A stretch of DNA of 64,000 nt from Chrysiogenes arsenatis DSM 11915 (GCF_000469585.1 NZ_AWNK01000001.1:731-64730); one strand, 5' to 3'. Positions 54,185-64,000 are shown, numbered from the stretch's first letter. The notes: a model not told the origin generated them from the letters alone. Numbers and translations are program-made.

Positions 54185-54218
54185 GCTCCCATGGTTCAAT
54201 CGCAAACCCATTGGGAGC
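54185..54218 (+). other. Stem-loop in the pyrG leader
   Basis: GCTCCCATGG (54185-54194) pairs with CCATTGGGAGC (54208-54218) with one bulged base. It ends 22 bases before the pyrG start. No T-run follows, so it is not a simple terminator. It may affect pyrG expression or mark the end of hypBC. Confidence 0.4.
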
Positions 54219-54240
54219 TATACTTGTGAAAGGTGAACGA

Positions 54241-55875
54241 ATGCCTGACTTTAGTGGAAAAAAATACATCTTTGTCACGGGTGGCGTCCTGAGCTCGCTC
54301 GGCAAAGGGCTCGCCGCCGCCAGTATTGGCGCACTGCTCGAAGCGCGAGGCTACCGAGTAAAGCTTCAGAAATTTGATCCGTATATCAACATCGACCCAG
54401 GTACGATGAGCCCCTATCAACACGGCGAAGTGTTCGTCACCGATGACGGCGCTGAAACTGACCTTGACCTCGGCCACTATGAGCGATTTGTTGATATGCG
54501 CGCCAATAAATACTCCAACATTACGACGGGGAAAGTCTACCACTCGGTCATCGAAAAAGAGCGGCGCGGCGATTATCTCGGCGGCACCGTTCAAGTGATC
54601 CCGCACATCACCGATGAAATTAAACGTAATATTTATATCGGCAACGAAGATGCCGATATCATCATTACCGAAATCGGCGGAACGGTCGGCGACATCGAAA
54701 GTCTCCCTTTTCTTGAATCTATTCGGCAATTTGCGTACGACGTTGGACGGCGCAACGTTTGCTACATGCACTTAACTCTTGTGCCGTACATCAGTACCGC
54801 CGGTGAAGTAAAAACCAAGCCGACGCAACACAGCGTCCAGGAACTGCGCAAAATCGGTATTCAGCCGGATGTTCTTTTCTGCCGCACGGAACGTCCACTT
54901 TCCTACGATATCCGCGAAAAAATCGCTCTTTTCTGCAATGTTGCCACACAGAACGTGATCGAAGCTATTGATGTTGATGTGATCTATCGCGTACCACTCC
55001 AGTTTTATGCCGAAAAAGCGGACGAGGCGATCCTTGACGTGCTCGGGCTGGAGAAACGGGAAATAGACCTGACGCAGTGGAAACGGATTGTGGATCGTTG
55101 CGTCAACCCCAGCGAAAAAGTGTCGATCGCGATTGTTGGCAAATATGCCAAGCTCAAGGAAGCGTACAAATCACTGGCCGAAAGTATCGTCCATGGTGGT
55201 ATCGAAAACGACGTCCGCGTAAAGATAAAATGGGTAGATGCCGAAGAAGTGATGCAAAAAGGGGCGGCAGAAATGCTGCACGATGTTGATGGCATCTTGG
55301 TTCCTGGCGGTTTTGGCGACCGTGGCGTGGAAGGGAAAATCCAAGCTATTCGCTATGCGCGTGAAAAGAAAGTTCCTTTCTTTGGAATTTGCCTTGGGAT
55401 GCAGTGTGCGGTTATCGAGTATGCCCGCAATGTGCTTGGTATCGCCGATGCGACATCGATTGAATTTGATGCCGCAGCACGCAATCCGGTCATTCACTTT
55501 ATGGCCGAGCAAAAAAATATTGAAAACCTTGGCGGCACTATGCGACTTGGGAAATACGATTGTCTGGTCGCTCCCGATACGTTCTCCATGCAAGCGTACG
55601 GGAAAGAAATGATCAGCGAACGACACCGCCACCGTTTGGAGTTTAACAATAAATACCGGCAAGAATTAGAGCAGGCGGGGTTAGTGATCGCCGGAACATC
55701 ACCAAGCGGCACATTGGTTGAGATTGTCGAAATCGCCAATCATCCGTGGTTTGTGGGATGCCAGTTCCACCCTGAGTTCAAATCTCGACCTACCAAAGCG
55801 CATCCATTATTCCGCGACTTTATTCGCGCCAGCATGGCGAGCGGCACGTTGTTCCGCGAAGTAGGTGAATCATGA
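54241..55875 (+). CDS. pyrG: CTP synthase
   Basis: PyrG (544 aa) makes CTP from UTP, ATP and glutamine. The N-terminal synthase domain has [21 protein letters not shown] and [20 protein letters not shown]. The C-terminal glutaminase has [17 protein letters not shown] with the nucleophile Cys, and the His-Glu pair in [11 protein letters not shown]. It overlaps kdsA by 4 bases, the common pyrG-kdsA arrangement of Gram-negatives. Confidence 0.97.
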   Translation: MPDFSGKKYIFVTGGVLSSLGKGLAAASIGALLEARGYRVKLQKFDPYINIDPGTMSPYQHGEVFVTDDGAETDLDLGHYERFVDMRANKYSNITTGKVYHSVIEKERRGDYLGGTVQVIPHITDEIKRNIYIGNEDADIIITEIGGTVGDIESLPFLESIRQFAYDVGRRNVCYMHLTLVPYISTAGEVKTKPTQHSVQELRKIGIQPDVLFCRTERPLSYDIREKIALFCNVATQNVIEAIDVDVIYRVPLQFYAEKADEAILDVLGLEKREIDLTQWKRIVDRCVNPSEKVSIAIVGKYAKLKEAYKSLAESIVHGGIENDVRVKIKWVDAEEVMQKGAAEMLHDVDGILVPGGFGDRGVEGKIQAIRYAREKKVPFFGICLGMQCAVIEYARNVLGIADATSIEFDAAARNPVIHFMAEQKNIENLGGTMRLGKYDCLVAPDTFSMQAYGKEMISERHRHRLEFNNKYRQELEQAGLVIAGTSPSGTLVEIVEIANHPWFVGCQFHPEFKSRPTKAHPLFRDFIRASMASGTLFREVGES

Positions 55876-56696
55876 GCCAGCTTGTCAACGTTGGATCGGT
55901 GACGCTTGGCAATACACAGCCGCTGGCGTTTTTGCTCGGCCCATGCGCTATTGAATCGCGCGATGTCGTGCTGCGCTGTGCCGAAAAGATCGCGGCATTG
56001 CGGGAGAAATATGCCATTCCGGTCGTTTTCAAGTCCTCGTACGATAAAGCCAATCGCAGTTCGTCCGCCAGCTTCCGTGGCATTGGCATGGAAGAGGGAT
56101 TGCGCGTCTTGCAAGAAGTCAAGCAGACGTACAACTTCCCGCTTGTCACCGATATTCACGAATCGAATCAAGCAGCACCCGCCGCAGAAGTGGTTGATTT
56201 GCTGCAAATTCCCGCCTTCTTGTGCCGTCAGACCGATCTCTTAGTCGCCGCTGGCCAAACAGGCAAGCCGATCAATATCAAAAAAGGGCAGTTTATGGCT
56301 CCTTGGGATATGGGGAACAGCATTGGAAAAATTACCGCGACGGGCAATTCGCACGTAACACTGACCGAACGTGGCGTCAGTTTTGGGTATAACAACCTTG
56401 TAGTAGATTTCCGTTCGTTGGCGATCATGGCCAATACCGGATGCCCGGTCGTCTTTGACGCCACACACGCCGTGCAGCTCCCCGGTGGCATGGGCGACCG
56501 CAGCGGCGGGCAGTCGGAATTTGTCCCTTTGCTCTCCAGATGCGCCGTCGCCGCTGGTGTGGCAGCGCTGTTTATGGAAGTACACACTGATCCATCGCAA
56601 GCGCTGTGTGATGGCCCAAATATGCTTTCCATCGAGCAGCTTGATAGACTGTTGCCGCAATTGCTGGCACTTGACGCAACGATCAAGGGGACGTAA
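55872..56696 (+). CDS. kdsA: 2-dehydro-3-deoxyphosphooctonate aldolase (Kdo-8-P synthase)
   Basis: KdsA (274 aa) joins phosphoenolpyruvate and arabinose 5-phosphate to Kdo-8-phosphate for the inner core of lipopolysaccharide. Motifs are [30 protein letters not shown] and [23 protein letters not shown] Cys in LLGPCAIES suggests the metal-dependent type, which should be confirmed by alignment. It overlaps pyrG, and kdsD starts directly after its stop. Confidence 0.95.
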   Translation: MSQLVNVGSVTLGNTQPLAFLLGPCAIESRDVVLRCAEKIAALREKYAIPVVFKSSYDKANRSSSASFRGIGMEEGLRVLQEVKQTYNFPLVTDIHESNQAAPAAEVVDLLQIPAFLCRQTDLLVAAGQTGKPINIKKGQFMAPWDMGNSIGKITATGNSHVTLTERGVSFGYNNLVVDFRSLAIMANTGCPVVFDATHAVQLPGGMGDRSGGQSEFVPLLSRCAVAAGVAALFMEVHTDPSQALCDGPNMLSIEQLDRLLPQLLALDATIKGT

Positions 56697-57665
56697 ATGC
56701 CATCCTCACTTGCATCGGCGCAGCGCACGATAGATATCGAAATTGCCCAGTTGCAGAACCTCCGTCAAGGACTCGATACAGCATTTGAGCGCGCCGTTGA
56801 TATTCTGGCAGCGACGCGCGGCAAAGTCGTCGTTACCGGTATGGGAAAAAGCGGCATTATTGCGAAAAAAATTGCTGCTACGATGGCCTCCACCGGCACC
56901 AGCGCTTTTTTCATGCACCCTTCTGAAGGGCTGCACGGAGATCTGGGCATGATCATGAAAGAAGATTCACTGATTGCCATCTCCAATAGCGGTACGACCA
57001 ACGAAGTGCTTCAGGTGATCAATGCAGTAAAGCGTCAAGGAATACCCGTAATTGGGATGAGTGCCGTGGGAACGTCACGACTGGCAGAGGTTTCAGACGT
57101 CTGCCTGAATCTTTGTGTGAAACGCGAAGCCTGTCCGCATGACCTCGCTCCTACTTCATCTACTACCAACACACTTGTTCTGGGTGATGCGTTAGCGATT
57201 GCCCTGCTCGAGCGCAAGCAATTCACGCCTGACGACTTCGCTTTTTTTCATCCTTCCGGCGCACTGGGAAAACGTTTGCTGACACGTGTTTCCGATGTCA
57301 TGCACAGTGCAGAAAAACTTCCCTTGCGCCCTTTGCAAGCAACGTTTTCCGAAGTTGTGTACGAAATGTCCGCCAAAGGATTTGGCGTTGTCGGGATTCT
57401 TTCGCCACACGGCGAATTGGCTGGTTTGATTACTGATGGCGATCTCCGCCGTTTGATGCAACAACACGGAGCGGCACTTTTTGACAAAAAAGCGGAAGAA
57501 ATTATGAACCGCACCCCCAAAAGGATCGCCAAGGAAAAACTCGCAACAGAAGCGTTAGCTATCATGGAAAAACATTCCATTACCAGCCTCTTTTGTGTTG
57601 ATAGCCAAGGGTGCCCTGAAGGGTTTATTCATCTGCATCAGTTACTTCGCGAAGGGATCGCATAA
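56697..57665 (+). CDS. kdsD: Arabinose-5-phosphate isomerase
   Basis: A KdsD/KpsF-type enzyme (322 aa) that converts ribulose 5-phosphate to arabinose 5-phosphate, the substrate of KdsA. A SIS domain comes first (VVVTGMGKSGIIAKKIAATMASTGTSA, LIAISNSGTTNEVLQVI). Two CBS domains follow (about 195-322). The stop of kdsA and the ATG abut, so the two enzymes are made together. Confidence 0.94.
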   Translation: MPSSLASAQRTIDIEIAQLQNLRQGLDTAFERAVDILAATRGKVVVTGMGKSGIIAKKIAATMASTGTSAFFMHPSEGLHGDLGMIMKEDSLIAISNSGTTNEVLQVINAVKRQGIPVIGMSAVGTSRLAEVSDVCLNLCVKREACPHDLAPTSSTTNTLVLGDALAIALLERKQFTPDDFAFFHPSGALGKRLLTRVSDVMHSAEKLPLRPLQATFSEVVYEMSAKGFGVVGILSPHGELAGLITDGDLRRLMQQHGAALFDKKAEEIMNRTPKRIAKEKLATEALAIMEKHSITSLFCVDSQGCPEGFIHLHQLLREGIA

Positions 57666-57711
57666 ATTTGGCGTCTAAAATGCATTAGTACAATCATGCC
57701 GCTGCAATTGT

Positions 57712-57739
57712 TAACCCTTTACGTATTTTTTGCCGATAG
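57712..57739 (+). promoter_or_regulatory. Possible sigma-28 (FliA) promoter
   Basis: GCCGATAG (57732-57739) is one base from the FliA -10 consensus GCCGATAA. TAACCCTT (57712-57719), 12 bases upstream, resembles a weak -35 (consensus TAAAGTTT). It would drive the two unassigned genes that follow and links them to flagella. Confidence 0.5.
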
Positions 57740-57765
57740 AGTGTAAATGGAAGGGAGGGAATGCC

Positions 57766-58395
57766 ATGGATATTTTGGTCAATGGAGTTTCAGCAAAGCT
57801 GGATAAGCGCGGCTGCCGTCACCTCGGGGCACTTTTTGTGAAGCTTCAGACGAATCACATCACCGACCAGCACGTGCTGGTTTCTTTCTTGGTGAATGGC
57901 GTGGAGCATGTCGAGAGTACTCCAGAAGAGCTGTGCCTGATCCCTTCCAAAGAGGTAACGCGGCTTGAAGTGGAAACGGCGACTCCTCGTGAATTGGCTC
58001 TCAAAAGCCTTGCCGATGTTCAGGAATATACCGCTCGTGTTTTGGTTGCGCTCGACACCGCCGCCGACACCATTTTTTCGAAAGAACATTCCCAAGAGTC
58101 AATGGGGACGTTTCACGATGTCGTGAAGCTTTTCGATGGATGGGTTTTTCCAGTACTGATGAAGGTTGCAGAACTCTACCAAATAGATCTTTCGACCATC
58201 GTTGTCGAAGGTAAGAGCCTGCTAGATGAAATCGACCATTTTATTTTACATGTGGAGCACGGCGTGGACGCGTTAGAGCGTTCGGCCTATGAAGATTTTT
58301 CGGTACTCTTGCGGGAGCGCCTTTCTGGTTCCGTAACGATTATTCGTGAAGCCTTCATCGATCTCTACCAAATTGTCTACAACAGTGGGAGGTAG
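57766..58395 (+). CDS. Uncharacterised helical protein, possible flagellar accessory
   Basis: A 209-residue protein not matched to a named family. The first 70 residues look like a small beta domain (MDILVNGVSAKLDKRG). The rest is predicted helical (LKSLADVQEYTARVLVALDTAA, DIDHFILHVEHGVDALER-like text). The ATG at 57766 has GGGAGGG upstream. It lies behind a sigma-28-like promoter and 2 bases before a FlgN/FliT-like gene, which hints at a flagellar role. Confidence 0.6.
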   Translation: MDILVNGVSAKLDKRGCRHLGALFVKLQTNHITDQHVLVSFLVNGVEHVESTPEELCLIPSKEVTRLEVETATPRELALKSLADVQEYTARVLVALDTAADTIFSKEHSQESMGTFHDVVKLFDGWVFPVLMKVAELYQIDLSTIVVEGKSLLDEIDHFILHVEHGVDALERSAYEDFSVLLRERLSGSVTIIREAFIDLYQIVYNSGR

Positions 58396-58397
58396 TC

Positions 58398-58748
58398 ATG
58401 GATGAGCGTCAGATTCTCGTACAACAATTACTTGAGCTTTCTCGACGCATTCAGCTTTTTTTTGCTGACGACGAAGTGAGTGATGATACCGAAATTGATC
58501 ACTTGCTGGAACAGCGGCGCGAACTGATTCATCAGATGAAGCAAGCAACGATGGATAAAGGGACTCCGGTGCCAGAAGCAGAAAGTTTACTGGCCGCCAA
58601 CCGCACGTTACTGGCTGTCGTGAACCAGAAGAAAAGCCACCTTGAGCAGATGATGGCGATGCACAACCGCGTCGCAAGTCTTAAAAAGACGTATCAGCAA
58701 CTCCAGATGCTTCGCGGAGAATCGTTGCTAGTCGACCGTACCCTGTAA
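58398..58748 (+). CDS. Small coiled-coil protein, FlgN/FliT-like
   Basis: A 116-residue, almost wholly helical protein (ILVQQLLELSRRIQLFF, LLEQRRELIHQMKQA, LEQMMAMHNRVASLKKTYQQL). Size, helicity and the early ER(R/E)LI segment recall FlgN/FliT-type flagellar export chaperones, but there is no clear diagnostic motif. It begins 2 bases after the previous gene and ends 9 bases from the convergent GGDEF-EAL gene. Confidence 0.5.
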   Translation: MDERQILVQQLLELSRRIQLFFADDEVSDDTEIDHLLEQRRELIHQMKQATMDKGTPVPEAESLLAANRTLLAVVNQKKSHLEQMMAMHNRVASLKKTYQQLQMLRGESLLVDRTL

Positions 58749-58756
58749 GGTTACAC

Positions 58757-61630
58757 TTACCATGGCGAGTGGCGCAAAAGTACTTCAAACTCGCCAAGCG
58801 GTAGCGGTCGGCTGAAAAGATAGCCTTGGAAAAGAGTACACCCGAAACCACTCAAAAGTTCCCGTTGCTCCTCCGTCTCTACCCCTTCCGCAATGACTTC
58901 CAATTCAAGACTTTTTGCCATAGCAATAATCGTTTGCACAATAACCGCATCGCTCGGTTTGACCAACATATCGCAGATGAACGAACGGTCAATTTTCAGC
59001 TGATCCAGCGGCAGTTGTCGCAAATACGACAACGAGGAATACCCCGTACCAAAGTCATCCATCGAAAATCCAATCCCAATTTGCTTCAGTTGGTGCATTT
59101 TAGCGATAGCATTGGAGACGTCATTTATCACCAGCGTTTCGGTTAGCTCCAGTTTGAGGCAACACGGATTTGCGCCGGTGCGTACCAGCACACTTTTGAG
59201 TTGATCGACAAAATCGCTCTGGCGAAATTGCCGCGCACTGACGTTAATTGCGAGCGGTAGATGTTGCCCCCATGCCGTTGCCTCCCATAGCTTTATCTGC
59301 TGGCATGCTTCTTCGAGCACCCATTGTCCAATCGGAACAATCAATCCTGTCTCTTCAGCAAGCGAAATAAAGCTGCCCGGCAGAATCATGCCATGTTCCG
59401 GGTGTACCCAACGCAAAAGCGCTTCGGCACCAACTGGCCGATGCGCCGAATCCATCTGCACTTGATAAAAAAGGCGTAACTCGTTGTTACGAATCGCCAT
59501 CCGTAGCTGATTTTCCATGGTAATACGCTCATCTTGAGCCGCTTGCATAGCGGGATCGTAAAAACGTATGGCTGAACGTCCAAAACCTTTCGCACGGTAC
59601 ATAGCGCTATCAGCGCGACGCAAAAGCTCTTCAACCCCGTCATCAAAGCCACGAAAAAGTGTAACGCCAACGCTTGCGCTACCAGCATATTCATTGTCGC
59701 CAAGCAGGAAGGGTTGCTTGATAATATCGAGCACATTTTCCGCAATCAACTCAGCTCCCGTCACGGCATTTGAACTTTCGTGATGTAAATCTTCCAGCAG
59801 GATTACAAACTCATCGCCACCCATTCGCGCAACGGTATCACTTTTGCGAACCGTAACCAGCAAACGCTGTGCGATGGATTGCAGGTAGAGGTCGCCCGTT
59901 TGATGACCATACGTATCGTTAATTTTCTTAAAATGGTCGAGATCAATAAAGATAAGTCCACCAAATACGTTATGCCGCTCCGAACTGGCAAGGGCATGTT
60001 GCAAACGGTCAACCAGCAGTCGGCGGTTTGGGAGTTTGGTCAGAGGATCAAAAAAGGCAAGGTTGTGTATTTTCCCTTCAGAATATTTCCGTTCAAAGTA
60101 CGCTCCAATAAGTTCGGCGCCCGTGTGGAGCAGGCGCAGACTGATGGCATCCCATTGGCGTTGCGTGAGGACATCATCAAAGCCGATGAAACCCATCCAT
60201 TCTGAACCACGCATGAGCGGAATAACCAGAAGAGAGCGTATTCCTTGCGCTTCAAGAATTTCCCGTTCCTCATCAGGAAACGTCTCAGTCAGACCAAGGA
60301 TGGGACGTCCCTGTTCAAGTTCGGTGCGCCAGCGAGCTATCATAGGATCGCTGTACGGAATATGCCGCAAGAGAGGATTATTTATTTCCGGCGTAACCTC
60401 CGGTGCACACGCCTCATGCGTTTGCCCGGTACACAGGCCGTCATGTGGATCTTCAAAATTCAGAAAAATATAGACGCGCCCGGCATGCGCTGCATCAAGA
60501 AGGATGTGCAGAATTTCCGACAAAGGATCGTCAAGACGTTGCACCAACAGCGCATGCGAAATAAGCGAAAGCGCTTTTTCGTACCGCAGCCGTTGCTCAA
60601 GTTCTTCCGTCAGGTAATGTTGTTGCGTCGTATCATACAGCGTAAGTGCAACGGTTTTATGCGAAAGCGCAAACGCATGCAGGCTATAGTCATGCGTGCC
60701 ATGCACCGTTTCGCGCCGGAAGTGATCGGTGTGCCACGCTTCGCCGGAAAGCGCAATGGCGCGCAAGCGCTGGAGGATATCGTCATCCAGTAGGTGCGGT
60801 TCATTGCCGTCAACCGTGCGACCGATCATGGCAGTATCAAGGTGGAGAATGCGTTGTGCCGCTGGATTGATGTTTTCCAGCACCAAATCCTCATCCACGC
60901 TGGCGAAAACCAGAATACCGAATGGCGAACAGGCAAAAATATTTTGAAACTGCGTTTCGAGCCGCTTATGGAGCGTTATATCGCGCCACGTAACGTGAAG
61001 GACAGGATGGCCATGCAACTGTATGGGCGAAAAGAGCACTTCGACGTGTAGATCTGTGCCATCAAACTTTCGGTGACACCATTCAAAAAGGAGCGATTTC
61101 CCTGCCAGAGCTGCCGCCAAAAGACTTTCAATTTTGGCACTGGAGAGTTTGCCATCAGGCTGCACATGCGGCGATATCCGTTGCGGACTCAAACCGATGA
61201 GTTGACTTTTGTCATGGCACTCTAAAATATTCAGCGCCGCACTGTTGGCATCCACAAACATACCGCGAGCAATAATCAGAGCGGGAGTTGCCGAGTCTTC
61301 AAAGAGAGTGCGAAAAACCCCTTCGCTTTCAATGAGAGAGGAGGCTGAGTACTGAAGCTTTTTCGCCATAGTAAACATGCGATTCAACATAAATGAAGCA
61401 TAGACAGTAATAATGACAAAACAAACGGCAATTAAAGGGAAAATTTTCCACAATATACTCTGCTCGTTCTCCGCAACCTGCCAGATAACAATACCAAGTA
61501 ACAACAAGGTAGCAACCAGTAACGTGGCGAGAGCGAGAAGACTACGCACTCGCAAGTGGCTGAAGTTGTATTGTTCTAAAGGAGCCTTATACTGAGCGGA
61601 AGAAATGGTACGTTTGTCGAATGGTGTCAC
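58757..61630 (-). CDS. Membrane PAS-GAF-GGDEF-EAL c-di-GMP protein
   Basis: A 957-residue protein with two N-terminal membrane helices (about residues 30-50 and 60-82). PAS domains follow (around 100-330), then a GAF domain (about 350-500). A GGDEF domain with intact MGGDEFVILLED and an EAL domain with GAEALLRWVHPEHG, MDDFGTGYSSLSYLR and VIAEGVETEEQ complete it. It could both make and degrade c-di-GMP. Translation starts at a GTG (61630) with GAGG close upstream. It is divergent from the outer-membrane protein gene. Confidence 0.92.
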   Translation of the reverse strand: MTPFDKRTISSAQYKAPLEQYNFSHLRVRSLLALATLLVATLLLLGIVIWQVAENEQSILWKIFPLIAVCFVIITVYASFMLNRMFTMAKKLQYSASSLIESEGVFRTLFEDSATPALIIARGMFVDANSAALNILECHDKSQLIGLSPQRISPHVQPDGKLSSAKIESLLAAALAGKSLLFEWCHRKFDGTDLHVEVLFSPIQLHGHPVLHVTWRDITLHKRLETQFQNIFACSPFGILVFASVDEDLVLENINPAAQRILHLDTAMIGRTVDGNEPHLLDDDILQRLRAIALSGEAWHTDHFRRETVHGTHDYSLHAFALSHKTVALTLYDTTQQHYLTEELEQRLRYEKALSLISHALLVQRLDDPLSEILHILLDAAHAGRVYIFLNFEDPHDGLCTGQTHEACAPEVTPEINNPLLRHIPYSDPMIARWRTELEQGRPILGLTETFPDEEREILEAQGIRSLLVIPLMRGSEWMGFIGFDDVLTQRQWDAISLRLLHTGAELIGAYFERKYSEGKIHNLAFFDPLTKLPNRRLLVDRLQHALASSERHNVFGGLIFIDLDHFKKINDTYGHQTGDLYLQSIAQRLLVTVRKSDTVARMGGDEFVILLEDLHHESSNAVTGAELIAENVLDIIKQPFLLGDNEYAGSASVGVTLFRGFDDGVEELLRRADSAMYRAKGFGRSAIRFYDPAMQAAQDERITMENQLRMAIRNNELRLFYQVQMDSAHRPVGAEALLRWVHPEHGMILPGSFISLAEETGLIVPIGQWVLEEACQQIKLWEATAWGQHLPLAINVSARQFRQSDFVDQLKSVLVRTGANPCCLKLELTETLVINDVSNAIAKMHQLKQIGIGFSMDDFGTGYSSLSYLRQLPLDQLKIDRSFICDMLVKPSDAVIVQTIIAMAKSLELEVIAEGVETEEQRELLSGFGCTLFQGYLFSRPLPLGEFEVLLRHSPW

Positions 61631-61857
61631 ATTTTCCTCGTATGAATTTCACTATGCCAGCGAACCAAAGATCGCATTCAGGACGATCTTCTCACGCCTG
61701 AGAAGTTTAGGAGATAAGCATCTTGATTGTCACGCAAAAACTGATTATTGAACGATTCGAGCAATGAATTCTCCTTGGCGTGCGGGCAAAATTTGTGGTA
61801 TGTTCCGCGCGTTGATAGATTTTTTCTGAATGAATAAATTACTAAAGGTATGTATGT

Positions 61858-62751
61858 ATGAAAACGCTGTATCGACAGTGGCTTGTTCTTTGTAGTCTCT
61901 TTTTTGTGAGCATTACACCCGCGTGGGGCTATAGCCTGAATGCCGGAGTGGAATACGTCCGTGGTGATCATTATTTCAAAATATCCGACTTTCCAACAAC
62001 CTTAAACGGTACTTCGTACCCATGGGCGGCCTCTAAGCTGGAGTTTGAGAAAGAAGCACTTTATTTTGTTCCGGAGCTGCACATTCCGCATGAAATTTGG
62101 GGTCGCCCCATGTCACTTGCTATCCGCGGCGGCTATGCCCTTTCTTCACGCGATGGAATCATGCGTGACTCCGATTGGCTGGGAACAACTGGAAATCTTG
62201 CCATTTACTCAGAATCACGTTCAGAACTGGATCAGTCTCTCTTTATTCATCTTGAAGAACGCGAAACGCGCGGTCGTGTTTTCGGTGCGTTGGGCTACAA
62301 GTTAAACTACGATCGCTACCATGTGTACGACACACAACAAGTGTCGAATATCCCCGCACTAAACATCAATCTAAGCGGCAAAACACTGGAGTATGAACTT
62401 TATCGCCACAGCCTGTATTACACCTTGGGGTACCGTTTAATCGATCGCGAAATGGTCTCATTTGACCTCAGCGGATCGCTTGGCGGCATAGCGAGTTTCG
62501 ACAAAGACAACCATTTACAACGCAGCTTTACCGCTGAAGGCACTGCATTTGGATACCTCTACGGGGTGCAAGGGAATGTCAATGTCGATTTCGATAACCG
62601 CTTTACTCTTAGCGGCATGGCACGCTATGAACAGTATTTCGCCAAAGGGGAAATGGATCAATTCCACTCTACGGGAACAGCGCGCATTGATAACTATGAA
62701 GTGAAAGGTCGCGACTCGACATTTTCCATTAGCTTTGGCTACCGTTTCTAA
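61858..62751 (+). CDS. Outer-membrane beta-barrel protein
   Basis: A 297-residue exported protein with a signal peptide (about residues 1-24, ending AWG). The mature part alternates hydrophobic and polar residues in strands with aromatic girdles (RVFGALGYKLNYDRYHVY, FTLSGMARYEQYFAKG). It ends in Phe (ISFGYRF), the usual C-terminal signal for BAM insertion. The overall look is of a 10- or 12-strand omptin-like barrel, but omptin catalytic motifs were not identified. The role is unknown. Confidence 0.75.
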   Translation: MKTLYRQWLVLCSLFFVSITPAWGYSLNAGVEYVRGDHYFKISDFPTTLNGTSYPWAASKLEFEKEALYFVPELHIPHEIWGRPMSLAIRGGYALSSRDGIMRDSDWLGTTGNLAIYSESRSELDQSLFIHLEERETRGRVFGALGYKLNYDRYHVYDTQQVSNIPALNINLSGKTLEYELYRHSLYYTLGYRLIDREMVSFDLSGSLGGIASFDKDNHLQRSFTAEGTAFGYLYGVQGNVNVDFDNRFTLSGMARYEQYFAKGEMDQFHSTGTARIDNYEVKGRDSTFSISFGYRF

Positions 62752-62757
62752 ATTCGG

Positions 62758-64000
62758 ATGACTCACATTATGGAGTCACGCAGCCAGCCCCTTCACACAG
62801 CTACCCTTCCGTTAACCGGCACTCACCTGATCGAAGCGAGTGCCGGCACCGGGAAAACCTTTACCATTGCTTTACTCTACCTCCGTTTGATCCTCGAAAC
62901 ACAACACAACACAGAAGAAATACTGGTCGTGACGTTTACTCGCGCCGCTACCCAAGAGTTGCGTGAGCGGATACGTGCGCGTATTGCCGAGGCAGCACAA
63001 CTCCTGACGGAAGCAACACTCGCAAAGGCAGATCCAGCGCTAGCAGAAGTCTTAGCCCCTTACATTCAAAGCGATAGCCATACACGACAAACCGCCATTA
63101 CGCGTCTGTGGCACGCCGCACGCACCATTGATCGTGCGGCAATCTATACGATTCACGGTTTCTGCCAACGAATTTTGCAAGAGTATCCACTGGAATGTAA
63201 CGTCCCTTTTCGCATGGAGCTAGAGTCCGACCCCACTCCGTTACAACTTCGCTTGCATCAGAACTATTGGCGCAACGCCGTTGCATTCCTTCCCATTGAG
63301 CAGCTTCCACAATCGGCGCATACGCTTCACCCTGAAACGCTTGCCAGTTGGGGCAAGCAGTGGCCAGAAAGCGCTCGCGTGGTGCCCGATCCCGAAACCC
63401 TCGCTGCCGAACATGTACAGCATTGCACCATTTGGCAAGCCGCTCGCGATGCGGCACAAAATGGTGAATCGCCCCTAGTAGAATTTTTTGCATCATTGCT
63501 GCGCGATGGCGCCCTCGCTTTGCGCGCGAAACGGCTCAAGGCATGGAGCGCACACGGCGATCCCGCTCTTGTCGTCCAAGAACTACGCGACATTCTGGAA
63601 ACCAGCGATGAGTGGCAGCAACTCGAAGACTTTCTTCCCGACAAACTGGCGTCTCGACTCAAAAAAGGGCATGTTCTGCCGCAGCCACCCAAAGAATTTG
63701 ATCCGATAGTCACGCTCTATCAGACACTACAACAAGCTTCTCCAGCTTCTTCCGACCCATTCCTCCCGATCAAACTGCAAGCGCGTCAGTATGTGCAATC
63801 ACGCACTCGCGATGCTCAACAAAAAGAGCGTGTCGTATTCTTTGATGATCTGATAGCGCTCCTCTGGCAAAACCTTCACAACGACAATCGTGACATCTTA
63901 CTCGCGCACCTCCAACACCGCTTTCGAGCAGCGCTGATCGACGAATTTCAAGACACCGATCCACGGCAATATGAACTCTTCCATGCCATATTTGCCACGC
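62758..64000 (+). CDS. recB: Exodeoxyribonuclease V beta subunit RecB (5' part)
   Basis: The frame is open to the end of the window (about 414 residues seen; full RecB is about 1,100-1,200). The start of a UvrD-like helicase is clear: Walker A EASAGTGKTFTIALLYLRL, motif Ia VTFTRAATQELRERIR, and Walker B ALIDEFQDTDPRQYELF. RecB is the 3'-5' helicase/nuclease of RecBCD, which processes double-strand breaks. The start is uncertain: ATG at 62758 or 62770, neither with a strong ribosome site. Confidence 0.9.
   Translation, partial: MTHIMESRSQPLHTATLPLTGTHLIEASAGTGKTFTIALLYLRLILETQHNTEEILVVTFTRAATQELRERIRARIAEAAQLLTEATLAKADPALAEVLAPYIQSDSHTRQTAITRLWHAARTIDRAAIYTIHGFCQRILQEYPLECNVPFRMELESDPTPLQLRLHQNYWRNAVAFLPIEQLPQSAHTLHPETLASWGKQWPESARVVPDPETLAAEHVQHCTIWQAARDAAQNGESPLVEFFASLLRDGALALRAKRLKAWSAHGDPALVVQELRDILETSDEWQQLEDFLPDKLASRLKKGHVLPQPPKEFDPIVTLYQTLQQASPASSDPFLPIKLQARQYVQSRTRDAQQKERVVFFDDLIALLWQNLHNDNRDILLAHLQHRFRAALIDEFQDTDPRQYELFHAIFAT

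Noticed and set aside
1-64000. tRNA, rRNA, CRISPR array, transposase or prophage genes
   Set aside because: Looked for in all intergenic gaps and frames; no cloverleaf, direct-repeat array, DDE/serine/tyrosine recombinase or phage structural gene was recognised.

Overview
The window is about 50 % G+C, almost wholly coding, and reads as the chromosome of a motile, anaerobically respiring Gram-negative (diderm) bacterium. The evidence is Kdo synthesis genes (kdsA, kdsD), a beta-barrel outer membrane protein, a SecB-like chaperone, a six-haem periplasmic cytochrome c, a bidirectional NAD-linked [NiFe] hydrogenase (hoxEFUYH and hoxW) with hypB, hypC and hypD, a B12-dependent ribonucleotide reductase, a UbiD decarboxylase of the type used in menaquinone synthesis, a sigma-54 regulatory circuit and many c-di-GMP and two-component proteins. 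A Chrysiogenota, Deferribacterota or Desulfobacterota-type organism would fit. The sequence alone does not settle the lineage.

Layout. 1-9.6 kb holds housekeeping genes (mutS, fumC, a comEA-like gene, an XRE/S24 regulator, ettA, ruvB, elbB, a secB-like gene). 9.7-13.5 kb holds regulators: an ArsR repressor, a TPR/HDOD/GAF operon and an OmpR-type response regulator. 13.5-15.8 kb is trpE-trpG on the minus strand, behind a complete attenuator with an 18-residue Trp-rich leader peptide. 15.9-21.8 kb holds typA, a kinase/FapA operon and an SH3 protein. 21.9-27.7 kb (minus strand) holds hypD, a UspA-SulP pair, a fused two-domain glycosyltransferase, a tiny Lys/Cys-rich protein and a TVP38 membrane protein. 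27.9-37.6 kb (plus strand) holds a His-rich secreted protein, a HupE/UreJ-like membrane protein and its anchor protein, then hoxEFU, a roughly 275-base non-coding repeat element, hoxYHW, and a V4R/GGDEF pair.

37.7-44.8 kb is the most interesting block. A PhnD-like lipoprotein, a membrane histidine kinase with a CXXCH haem-c motif in its sensor region, and an NtrC-type sigma-54 activator are followed by a well-formed -24/-12 promoter with two palindromic upstream sites. That promoter drives a 39-residue membrane peptide and a hexahaem cytochrome. Divergent from the block are a 30-residue membrane peptide and a multi-cluster ferredoxin. The logic resembles the arsenite sensor AioX-AioS-AioR, which suggests an oxyanion or redox-sensing respiratory module. 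The ligand and substrate are not known.

45-64 kb holds nrdJ, a short foreign-looking stretch (an AT-rich zinc-ribbon gene, an attC-like site, a 13-residue-repeat protein, an AAA/DUF4143 ATPase), a ubiD-family gene, an intergenic palindromic repeat, purB, hypB-hypC, pyrG-kdsA-kdsD, two probable flagellar accessory genes behind a sigma-28-like promoter, a GGDEF-EAL protein, an outer-membrane barrel and the 5' part of recB. No tRNA, rRNA, CRISPR array or transposase was seen.
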